DNA from: Styela clava
Taxonomy: Eukaryota > Chordata > Ascidiacea > Stolidobranchia > Styelidae
Assembly: GCF_964204865.1 (NCBI RefSeq)
Contig: NC_135257.1
Coordinates: 5,478,151-5,542,150 of the forward strand
Length of the DNA: 64,000 bases
Direction of reading: 5' to 3'
The notes beneath the pieces are model-generated. The model was not told the DNA's origin, did no database searches, and saw only the letters and a program-made list of their open reading frames with translations. Position 1 is the stretch's first letter; each line of letters starts with the position of its first letter. This document shows positions 1-11,385 of the stretch, in pieces. Position numbers and translations under genes: made by a program.

Positions 1-331
1 AATAATATACATTGCAGGCAGATCAGATCTGCAGCAGTAAGAGAAGAACAAACAAACAAAACCAACTCTTTTGGCCATACATTATTATTACAATCCTTAT
101 TAAAAATGAATGAATTTATACAATCCATAAACGTCATGCAATTTCTAGTATTGTGAATCAAGAACAGAGAAATCCTACACACCGAAAATTATTAGGGACA
201 AAATTGCATAGATTTCAAGAAAGTATTTTGCGTTGTTATAAACTTTCACATTTCAATTACATATATAGAAACTATCAATGAGATTGTACCCACAAAACTG
301 CTGTGCAAACACTGAGTTTTTCACAACATTT

Positions 332-3300
332 TCATCTATTCTTCACATTTTTGTTGTCAAAAGGTACAGACATCAGTGCACTTGCTTCCTCCAGAGACTC
401 TGGGTTGATTCCAGATTTCTTCAAAATTTCATTTGCATGAGTCTGGATAAAATAAACATCATGATGTAGATCGAGCACAAATGTTCAACACCAGAAATCC
501 AGAAAACATTTAACATTGAAAACAACATTATACAATTTCTGCCACTAATAATAATTGAAGTTCTTTGCACGATTTCTATTGCCTTATTGCAAAGGTTTAC
601 AAAAGCAACACTCGTATAAAAAAATGGCATTTCGAGGAGCACTATATCCTACTAAAAGGCATACCCTGCCCAATTATTTAACATGGCTGAGGGTATGAAT
701 GTCAACACAAGGAATGGTGTTTACTGTTTAGCATGGTTCACCGCATCTCAGCTGCTGAAATATCAAATTTCCTCGAGGGGTAGAGTGTCCAATCATTCTT
801 AACAGGTGTTAAAAACAACTTTCATACGCTCTAAAGTTTCAAACAACAGAATTTTGTTTCCTCTAGAGTTCGAGTCAAAATTTATATCAATCTAGAGTGG
901 GAGTCTTGGAATAATGGAACCTAAACTTTATCTATCAGGAATCAGGATTTAATTGTAAATTTTGTATGACTCCAAAACCCTGTAATAAGTGCTAACTACA
1001 TCAGCAGTGATGATCACTGATCGCCTACTTGTTGGCTAATACCGTGTTGTAATATATTAGTACTTTATGAAAGAGGAATTCATGAAAATCCGGCAGTAGG
1101 TTCTAGTTTATGGAAAATAAGTATTCTGGGCTGCTGTCACACCTTTAAATGCCTTGATAGATGACCTCTTCTTCTGAATGATTTATTACAAATATTACAG
1201 CTATATGGTCGTTCACCAGTATGTACTCTTGCATGACGTATCAACTGGGTTTTCCTTCTATACCTGCATCAAAAGTTCGACAGTTAATATGAGACAACAT
1301 CTGGAAACACAAATAATCACAGGTAAAACGATGCATATTTTGCCTAAGAAGGATAGATATCTACTTCTCGAATAGCACAGACAAAGGTGTGTAAATGAAA
1401 TATTTGTTGTAAAATGAAGATGCTAGAAAACCCTTTTATGAATTCAATTTGAACTAATTTAAAGCATGGTAATAATATTGGGATTAAAAAAACAGATATT
1501 GAAATTTTTAATAATTTTCATTTCCTAATTACTTCTAGAAAAATTTACTTAACACTCAAACTTCTGTTTGGTATCATTATACACAAGAGTTTCAGTAATC
1601 CAGGACATTTTGTACAAAAATCAAGTTCTTTCTAGAACATGTTCCAAATGACCTGAGTGCTGTTTATCTTAGGTCACCCTTGCATCAGTTACATTTTATA
1701 TAGAACACCAGAAAATTAATAAAAACTTGTAGTTCAAAAGTAAGACGATCAAACAATTCCAGGGAATAAATGTTCCATATACTCATATTATAATACATTA
1801 ATTAAATTTTTTTCAAATTTATCAAAATCTGATCCTTAAAATAAAGTTATAGAGATAGAAGAGTTAGTTATAAGCTCATACTTTTTCCCGCATTCATCAC
1901 ATTCAAATGGTCGTTCCCCAGAGTGAACTCTCTCATGTCTTTGCAAATGCTCTCGACGTTTATATGCCTGTAAATCAGCCAGAGAAAATAAAATTTAGCT
2001 TTATGAACTAATTTATCAACGTGCCTTCAATTCTAAATCTGAATTATTTCAAAAACTTTATTCACACTGTCGCTTCGAAAATTTTGATTAAGTACAAAAA
2101 AATCGCTTGAGAACAAATTTTTCATTACTTATGATAGGTCTTAGAAGATGTTTATTTATTTGATATTTCAATATAGAGTCATAAATTAAATTAGGTAAAA
2201 AGAACTTCGATATGTTTCATTCATGCAACTAATAGTGGGCATACAAATGCATACTCAATGAGGCAAAAACAGGTTAAAATAGGATATTACAAAAGTTATT
2301 TCTGCTAATTTTGAAACTGACTTGTTGGCAATGTTCACATATGAATGGCCGTTCTCCACTGTGTGTTCTTCTGTGTTGTTGAAGTTGAAATGACCATGAA
2401 AACTTTCTTGGGCAATCTGGACATTGGTGCTGCTTTTCATTCGGATCTATCAACTGAAAATTTATCAATTATTAAATTAAAAAAAACTGCTGAAAACTGC
2501 TATGACTGGAATTACAAAAAATACTTTATTGCAGGTAGCATTCACGATGAATTGGAAGTTTAAAACGTGTGTGCACAACAAAATTACACTAAATGTAACA
2601 AAGAGTCTGAATGATAGACAATTTCAGAAAGTAATGTCTTTACATTTCGTTAAACCTTCTGAGTGAAATCAGAAGGGTGTAGCAAGGAGAGACCGAAAAA
2701 GTCATTGATATCCTGTGTGACTAATTATGTTAATAAAACTGCTGTTTATTTTCACCAGCAAAGAAAATTATAACAGAGAAATTTACAGTTGTATTTGGGG
2801 GATTCGCGAATCCAACATTACACTTGACGGTTTTGATGACTACAAGTGCACAGAAGCTTCAAAATGCAAAGGATGTAATCATTTCTGATGATAACAGACG
2901 CAGCGCCTAAACATTGCCAGGTACGAATCTCCCTGGCTTTACCTTCTTTAAAAATGAATGTGATTGATGCTTACGGCTGGTATCATAGTTGGTAATTCTG
3001 AAGACACCTTCAATGGAGGTTTCTTTGGACGTTTCTTCCTCTTTTTTACAATTGAAGTGCTTTGGTTTCTGACAAATACAGATACATGAGCTAATGAGCT
3101 TCAAACATTTTGACAAATTGCACCAACGAGACTTTTCTATGTGGTACAGTGATAACAGGAAAGAGATGTTCGTTTTCATAGAGATTGCAGTATTGCACTA
3201 CTCTTTTGAGCTAGCATTTGAATGCATTCTATATCTGCCATATAGCAAGGTTAGATTCTGGCAAATCATTTTGTTTCTGCTATTTTAAATACTTTTGTAA

Positions 3301-5925
3301 TGTGGGCATGTGGCCCAGTTAGGGCTGTCCAAAATCGAATATTTTCGCCGAATCGAACCGAATATTATTGCGCAATCCTAAATCTGTCTCTATTATACAA
3401 TAAACGTGCCCTTCGCCCTTCGATGTTGTGGTGGCGTATGTGCAGTTACATCTTACTTACTGCTGGTATTTTGCAATACAGTTTTCAGATTTATGAAAGG
3501 AGATCACACGCTTGTATGAACTGGTCAAAAAAATTGGAGGACTCCAAAATTTGGGTCTCGAAAACTGTTGAGTGTTAAAAGTAAAAATTGCAATCTCAAT
3601 TCTGATGGATTCAGTTTTTATAGGACATGTAAAGCCTGTAGATGCTATTTTAATCCTGTTCACTAGGGTTATGTTTTTTTGTGTAATTTTCAGCAAAATA
3701 ATAACAACCATTAATATAGATAAAACTGTTGCTCGAATTCTAAATTGCATTGAACAAATTCGAAGCTAGTTTGATGACTATAATATTGTTAGTGTAAAAC
3801 AGCCATCAAAATTCAAGAGTTCAATTATTTGTCTTGGTATATAGATGGAGAATACAGTATTGCCATAATGCCATCATAAGAAATTACAAATTCCGTTGAA
3901 AGAAGGTATTGCCATCGTAAGGATCCCAAACCACCTGTTTCAGCTTTGAGTTGCCTGTACCAAGTTCCTATGATAACTAACTTAACAGCTTCAAATCGAT
4001 TCTATTTATAGAACTATCGTTTTCTAGATTGCCTTTTTCTCCTAGTTCTCTCTCAAAAACGTCATTACCGATAACTTTTGAGTTATGATGACCATGCATG
4101 AAATGGCTAATCACGTGCCACCGGGCGGGCATTAGGAATGACATGTTTATCACAAAATGAAGGCCAGAGAAATATCGGGAAACCAATTAAGCCAGGAGCC
4201 AGAGTGGTCTAAACTCGAAGCGCCGCCGCTTGCCCGATAAAAAACGTCATGCAAAGGTAGTTTGCGCTTTATGTACCTAATCTTAGCGATTCGAAAATTA
4301 GCCAGAAACGATTTGAATAATTTGCGATTCGATTTCGAATATTTGGTTTACCCAATGCCATCTCTTTTTTTATGTCGAAGACCTTGCTTCGACTGACGTC
4401 CTCCCCCATCTTTTATATTTAATTTTGAATGTCATAATAATCCAAAATACAGAAAAAAGACTTGCATGAAACACTTGCTACAATGACAGACTTACTTTAT
4501 CGTCAGTCCATGTGTATCATTGACTACTCCCTCATTAGTCACTTTCATAGGCTGCAACACATCTTTCTGTCTAACTATTGTATGACCTGAAATATATTAC
4601 ACTACTTTAAAAACAAAGAAGGATGAATGATCATAAAAACATGAGCCTGAAATGGTAAAAAAGTCTGCAATTGGCAGCAGCAGCTAATCAGATTCTAACA
4701 TAATGATTACACACATTCACTTGTGATACAGAGTTGATCACAGTTTATTTCTCTCATCAATGTTTAAAGACTTTTATCAGATGCAAAAATATATTTATGT
4801 CAATGTAAAACAACAAGCAAGTCTGCTAAGTCAATTGAAACAATTATTCCTACTACTGCTGCAGAACTTATATAAATGATCCACTACCACAAATGAATAG
4901 AAGATATGTAGTCTCCCAGAAATTGATAGTCTTACAAAGTTACAATAAATAACAACCTCTTGAAACTGTCGTAACATTCTTATGCTTTCCTTGATGATAC
5001 ATTGAAAGATCAGGTGACAAAACTTCAACTTCTAAGGAGCCTGCTTTTCGTATTGACAATATTTCTTCGTGATTCATTCTGGAAAATTTTACTCTTTCAC
5101 CATTCATTGTCACAGGCAGTGTATTGTTTGAATGAAAAAATGAAGTCATTGTATGGCTTGTATGTGTAGATGATGTTTGTGGATATTGTGAAGAACACAA
5201 TGTAGAATCATTCCGAAGACAATGCAGTTGAGCAGCAATACTTTCATTACAATGTGAAGAGATATCTACTGAAGATGTTGTTCGTGCAAAGTAACGAGAA
5301 CATTGTGAATCTGTTAACAGTAAGAAGAGCTGGTTTGAAAGCACAACAATGGCTCCAAGAAACTCCAAAGCCACAGTATATTAAAAATGTAAATTCAGTT
5401 CTGGCACTTCATTTTTCACCTTGAAGCTCTGCTCCATAGCCAATATGGTGTTTGGTATGATCATTGCCCGAATGTAGTTTCGTGGGAGTAGAACTCAAAA
5501 GTATGATACAAGTGTTTCAAATTTTAAAAGCATACTTCTCTATTTGTAGGAAGTATTAGAAAATTATAAATGGGAAGAAATAATCAGATGGTTAAAATCA
5601 ACTAACATTTTAGTAGCTCCAGCTTTATCTATTATGGTAAGCTTGGCTTCAGCCCCCAAAATATCACAACTCCCCAGCCCTGCATCTGAGAATGATCATA
5701 TTTGAATGACTCTTATCTCTCTCTATTTTCCTTAGAAACTCAAGTCACCTTCTCACAAGCAATAGTAATATTTTTCAAGATGAATTCAATATTGAAAACA
5801 TGAATTGAATGAACTGGTTTAGGATTGGATCCAATTTATATAATATTATTTTCTTTCCACTCACCTCGAGAAATAACCGATTTGGATTCAACTGGCTGAA
5901 TAGCAGGTGTAATCATGGAGTTCAT
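332..5925 (-). CDS. C2H2 zinc-finger protein, four fingers, eight coding exons, 349 aa
   Basis: Probable nuclear DNA-binding protein. Coding exons in transcript order are 5865-5925, 4957-5310, 4496-4586, 2975-3068, 2322-2453, 1882-1967, 1143-1263 and 332-442. All splice phases agree and total 1050 nt with the stop. The start is the ATG at 5925, followed by a gtgagt donor after 20 codons. Residues 1-168 are Ser/Thr-rich without a recognised domain. A basic stretch KKRKKRPKK (about 177-185) looks like a nuclear signal. Four C-x2-C-x12-H-x3-H fingers follow at about 211-231, 239-259, 267-287 and 295-315, joined by TGERP or SGERP linkers. Finger 4 is split: its last histidine is supplied by the final exon (ACT CAT after the acceptor), which also adds a 34-residue tail. 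Reading through the finger-4 donor would hit TGA and lose that histidine. The long introns hold no other gene. The fingers are certain; orthology is unknown. Confidence 0.88.
3320..4372. repeat. Candidate non-autonomous element with imperfect inverted ends in a zinc-finger gene intron
   Basis: Both ends carry dense TCGAATA/TATTCGA runs. The left end reads agggctgtccaaaatcgaat, and the right end, read inward on the minus strand, gives gggtaaaccaaatattcgaa followed by a further TCGAATCG. A similar start, cagggatgttcgattc, occurs at 62,370. This resembles hAT-type ends, but no clean 8-bp duplication was found, so the borders are approximate. Confidence 0.3.
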
Positions 5926-6571
5926 TGTAAATCGTAAATGTCAAGATTTCAGAACATACACAGGTTCAAAAACAACCATTAATACTACTATGTCGATAAG
6001 TAAAAATCAAGTAGATACTATTTGAATACAGTAAAAACATTAGGTAAAAACATTGAGACCTATAATTTCATGACATTTTTCACTTCTTGATGAAGATTAC
6101 AAATAATTCATAATACAGAAGCACAGATACATCAAATACCAAATAACATTTTGAACAAAAGTTGGAATGCGTAGTATTTCATGAAAAATAAATTGAAAGG
6201 ACACATATATTGCATGACTCAAGACAAATGAATACTTGAGATACGAGGAGTACTAAACACTGGGATTAGAAGATGTTGGCCCATATAATATGAATGAAAT
6301 ATTTTTTTGTTTTATTCATCACAATCAATTTCAAATAATTTTGGGGCGTTCAGAGCGAAATTCTATGACAGCAATATATCCCTCTGATTATCCCTTAACT
6401 AACCATTGGAGTGCGTTGGTCAGCTGATGCTATATCCTTACTGAACAAGTAACGAAACTGAAAGAAAATTTTTTTTTCGAATGACCATTCTTCCTTTTCT
6501 CCTTGGATGAATATAAACATGATCGAAAAGAATTCTGTCAACCTTTTGAACATAAATCATAATCTCCTCAA
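5926..6571. other. Intergenic spacer between two minus-strand genes
   Basis: This spacer holds the 5' flank of the zinc-finger gene and the 3' flank of importin-13. A minus-strand AATAAA (tttatt on plus, near 6310) could be the importin-13 polyadenylation signal, about 260 nt past its stop. Nothing else was recognised. Confidence 0.4.
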
Positions 6572-9500
6572 TCAGCCCATTGCATATTCCGTACCATGTA
6601 GTCCGCGACAAACGAGAGAAAATTCCCTAACTAGATCTCTGTACTTCCGCTTTCCAGCTCGCTCTCGTAAAAGTTGGGTCATGAACATGTCTTTCTTTAC
6701 TTTGTCCACATTTGTGCACGGAACGTCAGGAACATGTCGTAGTTCATGAACCCATATCGCGAACTGTTGAAAATTGAACTTGGACAGAGCAAATATGACA
6801 TCTGCAACATTTTCTATAACAGTTCTTGTGGCTAATCCCCCCATACCTTTCAAAGCTGCAATGAGTATATCCTTACCGATCTGATTAAAAACCAATGTAG
6901 ATTCTGGCCGAGGGGAACAGTTTGCAAAGAATCCAAAAATGAATGATGAAGAACTTTTCACTGATTCAGACTCTGGGAGACTAAATGTGGCAAGAGCACA
7001 ATGAATTAGCAATTGCAAATCAGGACGCAGGAGAGGAGGGTTTCCAGAAACTTCATTGAACAACATACCATAGTTTTTCCGTAATGTATGAGATAGAAGT
7101 TTCATGAAACCTTGAGCAAGATCAGGATATTCTTTTGCATGGCCACCTTCAAACATTCGTCTACTTGTTTCAATTATTGTCCGAAACAATGTTCCAATTG
7201 CTCGTTCGTGTGCTGAATCATTTCCAAAAACGAGCATGATCTGCTGTGTTAGATCTAAAACTGAAGTTTGCGGAGCCGCTTGGAAAACTTTGGCAAGAAT
7301 ATCACATAAAGTTTCAACAAGTGGAGAAAATCCCTGAATAAGATTTCTGATAGATCTGTCATACAGGTCACAAATTGCTTGAACGATTGCAACATCAGTT
7401 AACCAGCGATTTAATATTTCTTGCAATATTGGTGTAATTTGTTGTAGAATCAAAAGCACTGGTTGCTTTTCATCAGCATCTACTTGGACCTTCTCATCAG
7501 TGGTATCACCCTTGCGGCGGTCGAGTGTTGAAAACAAACTTGCCAATATCTCTAAAATATGAATAATGCTGTTTTTAGTTGGTCCTGATGGTGGATCTTC
7601 CGACAATGCTCGCAACTGGTGCATATGAAGCATGAGAACACTCTGCAATCGTCTTATGCATTCATCTTCTGATAAAACAGAAAGCATATGACCGACTGAT
7701 TGCATTAACCAATTGACTTCATTGTTTTTCAAAATTCCTTTAGTTAATGCATCTTGAGCTGTACCTAGTATTACTTCTGCTTGTGGTACAAGATGTTCTT
7801 TACATTCTCGAGTTATTCTTTTCAAAGTCAGAACAGTGGTCATTGCAAGATCATGCGTTCGTATGCATGGAAGAACAATAGGAATCAATAAAGATAGATA
7901 CTGGGGGTTATACACCAACCATTCAGTCAGAGCTCCAATAGTGTATAGAAGAGTATCAGCCAATGTTAGATTTTCTACTTTTATTGTTGGCAAAACCTGT
8001 GAAAGTTCATTCAAACAATCTAAATCAACATCCCAGTCTGCCATTGATTCAACCACAGAATGTATAGCAAATAATATAGATTCAGTTTCCTGCCATTGGT
8101 AATCTTGCTTCTCATGCATTGATTTAACACTTTGTAGAAGTTTACCACAAAGAAAACGTACCATATTTGTACCAAGCATTTCAAGAATATACATTAATGT
8201 ATCAGAAATATCAATTCTGTAAATTCTATGCTGCTCTTTTTCATCACTCGACCAGTCAGTATGTGAAACAGAGACTGGATAGCTTGACTTCTGTACCAAT
8301 GTCTCCACCAAATGATAATAAATTGGCTGGATTTGAGGAAAAATAGACATATCAGATTCCGGTAAACTTCTCACTTCATCTTGTAAAGAATACCAGAAAG
8401 TAAAGGTAATTGGGCTTCCCATTTCTTCAGTCGGATATTGTAAACGAATACCGGTACATTCGGCAACCATTAAAACAAGGCCAAGACCTATTTCTGGATT
8501 GTTATAATTCTCTAAAATCAACTTGGTCTGATTTTCTGCAAGTCCGCTAACAATTTTTGTAATTCCGATACAAACATCTGCATCTTGATCTTCAATTGCC
8601 TGATGAAGCATTGGACGAAGTGATAAAACCTTAGGAATGATTTCCTTTATTGTATTCACATACTTATGAATACCTGGTGAGCAAAAAGTATTTAAAAGGC
8701 ATTCAACACAATTATCAAATAAATCAGGGTCATCAATAAAAGATATAGTTTTATGAAGAATGTCTTTATATTCATTGATCGGTATTCCAAGTATTACCCA
8801 GCTTGAGAAACATTTCAAAATTTTTCCATGCATTTCATTGAAATCTTCAGAATTCATTAAATTAGAAAGTAATGGTAGAACGTGAGGCATTCCTTGAATT
8901 AACATGTGTTTAACAATTCCTTTTTGATATTGCTCCATTGTTCTGCTGTGATGTTCCTCAGCTAGGACAGCGAGGATTTCCAGTAAAGCTGAGCATCTTT
9001 GCATTGGAGATACATTGGCAGTTTCATCTTCTTGTAGTCTTTTAATAATATCAGAAATAACTGTGTCCCATTTTTTCATGAGTACGCAATTCATAACAAA
9101 TGATGAAAATGCTACGCAAATTCTGGTTAAAATGATACGATTTTGTGGAGATACACATAAGCGAAGAATCTCAGAAAAAAGTCGTTCACGTAAACTATCA
9201 ATTTCATTTTCAGGAACTTCATTCCACGATCCTGATATCTTTGAAACCAAAGCGCTCGCTCCAAAATATTGAACTTCAGTCAAACGGTTTGGTTGCAATA
9301 GATCCCATGAAAACTGCCAAGCCTAGAAATAAATAAGTTAAATTATTCTTCATTATAAGACCAGATGTTGATCGCATACAATGGGGCAATGCACAAATAT
9401 ATATCGACACCTCAAAACCAAACAGTGCTAAGTCCACTTTTCCAAAAAATGACATTTTTCAATTGCTGATTTTCCTGGACTTAGCTCTACATTTTGGTCT

Positions 9501-10480
9501 ATTTGCCTTATCTCTAGGTGCTCTAGATCTCAAGACAGCTATGGACATAACCCTGCTTTTTTTAGGGCATTTGAGAACTAAACAGAGCTGTGTCTACTAT
9601 AGTGGACTTAGCTCTGGATAACTGCATTGTAAGTTGGGGCTAAGTCCGTTTTTTGGACATAGCTCCTCTCAAAAAATATAATACAAAGCGCTAAGTCCAT
9701 ACCAGCCTCTAAAATAACATAATAAAGAGGCCCTAAGTCCAATAAAATTGTTTCTGGTCCAGGAAATTGAGAGTCAAAAAGGGTTAAGTCCAAAAAAACC
9801 ATCCCCCAAAAAAATTGGGGCGGAGCACAAATTTTTTTATACCATCTAAATATGGCCTTCATTGTCACTTTGGTGGACCATAAAAACTAGACATCCTCGA
9901 TGTAAGGTATTAGAGAAATAAAAAAAAGAAACAAAAAAAAAAACGTTTTTTGCGTTTTTCTCAAAACTAGAAAAATGGACTTAGCCCAATTTGGATTTCA
10001 TGCGTCGATATAGCCAGGCTACTGCGGCCTAATTACAGGTTGCACTCACTGAATCAATTAGTAAAAAGTTATGAAATTGCTCAATCAGTCAAGTCTGTCT
10101 TGAAACGGTTGGAAAATTGAAAACAGTAGCTTCATTAGCTAAGAATTTAGCAAATTTTGTCCCAACAACAAAAATAATAAAATACCTATTTTTAATCTGT
10201 TATAGTAATACATCTGAGAATCTAATTCTCGTTTATTATTTGGGAAGCTACTTGAGGTTGAGTTCCACTACTTGATAATAACATTTGCTCAAATTGTTTT
10301 ATCAGATTAAAATAACCAGTGAATAGAGCTCTTAATATATGGTACTTGTTTTGATCTTTGGGCAAATGTTAGCCATCTTTGTGCTGTGTCTTTTGTAGAT
10401 GAAACAGGATCATAGTACAGTTGATGTAATGCCTTTTCAATGTTATCCACAGTAAATTCAGGCGCATTATCGGTGGTCAT
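6572..10480 (-). CDS. IPO13: Importin-13 (karyopherin beta family)
   Basis: Nuclear transport receptor that carries cargo through the nuclear pore in a Ran-dependent way; importin-13 is known to work in both directions. Exon 1 is 10346-10480 (45 codons, ATG at 10480), ending at a gtacca donor. Exon 2 is 6572-9322, opening after tttctag. Phase is 0 on both sides, giving 961 aa against about 963 in human IPO13. Family hallmarks are FTVDNIEKALHQLYYDP near the N-terminus, AWQFSWDLL across the splice junction, VQYFGASAL (importin-beta N domain), SSDEKEQHRIYRIDISDTLM in the middle and CRGLHGTEY at the C-terminus. The rest is HEAT-repeat-like helices. There is no frameshift or internal stop. The 1023-bp intron hosts an inverted-repeat element. 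The frame stays open upstream of the ATG, so a further 5' exon is not excluded, but length and homology favour this start. Confidence 0.96.
9399..10013. repeat. Inverted-repeat (foldback) element with a CTAAGTCC motif array, in the IPO13 intron
   Basis: The outer ends are inverted: tatatcgacac near 9400 pairs with gcgtcgatata near 10,001-10,011. Inner sequences also pair, for example gctgattttcctgga near 9465-9479 with tccaggaaattgagag near 9757. The octamer CTAAGTCC or its complement GGACTTAG occurs at 9428, 9477, 9604, 9640, 9691, 9733 and 9977, with variants at 9655 and 9784. The ends fit a TA target duplication. There is no open frame of note. It is read as a MITE-like or foldback insertion. 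Confidence 0.65.
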
Positions 10481-11385
10481 ATCCGTAACAACAACTGAAC
10501 AAGTGCTCTGGTCTAGATGAATTATCTTAGTTGGTAAATATAAACACTGTAATAGAAGAATAAAAGATGCAAATTATGAGACAAGAAATTGTAGTATCTT
10601 GAAATTTAGAAAATATGTAAGCACTAATGGACGAAATCCATCCCTCAGAAAACAATTACCGATAAATTGAGGAAATGGGATAAAAAGGTTATTTTTCCAT
10701 TAAAAACAAAAATTTATTAATAATGGCCCGAATACTGGCATCGATTATGATATACCAAATTTTCAGACAACAAACTGAAATAAACATTTATGAGAGGAAA
10801 CTGGCCACAGACGGTATGTAGGTATCAGTTGGGGTTACGCAAGAATAACTCTTCCTCCATGCTTTTGCTCTCGTACATTTTTATGTGCATAATGCAAATA
10901 GGCTGTAGCAGGAATAAAGATGACTGTGATATGTGATTTAAAAGCTTGCTGCAGTTGAAATATGCGTGTCTGAAGAAGTTTGATCCTGGTCAGGAAAAAT
11001 CTTACAGATATAAAATAGTGTTGTATGCAACGAAACTCTCTAATCACATATAACACAAGCAATTCACATAATTCCAGGTTTTACATGACATAAAGCTCCG
11101 ACAGTGTAACAAAAAACAAGATGGGACTATCATAAATTCTTCTTCTCAAGATAAATCTCAAGTTAGGGATGCAATACCTAATGCAACATATCCATTAAAT
11201 ACATAGGTACCTAATATGAAAATATACCATCTATGATATGCATGAAATACATGAAGGCCTGCTAGTTAAACTATTGAACTATAATAATGGAAATCGTACA
11301 ATGTCAAATATATTCATGACTTTCTGGTTTAGCCACCGATAAAAAAATTTGAATTCTGTGCTATGAAAATTGTTAGTATATAACA
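10481..11385. other. Spacer between IPO13 and the lectin/FN3 gene
   Basis: Contains the importin-13 5' flank and the 3' flank of the next minus-strand gene. A minus-strand AATAAA lies near 10,720. No further gene or repeat was recognised. Confidence 0.35.

Noticed and set aside
9428..9984. Repeated CTAAGTCC octamers as a CRISPR-like array
   Set aside because: Spacing is irregular, both orientations occur, spacers are unequal and the context is a eukaryotic intron.
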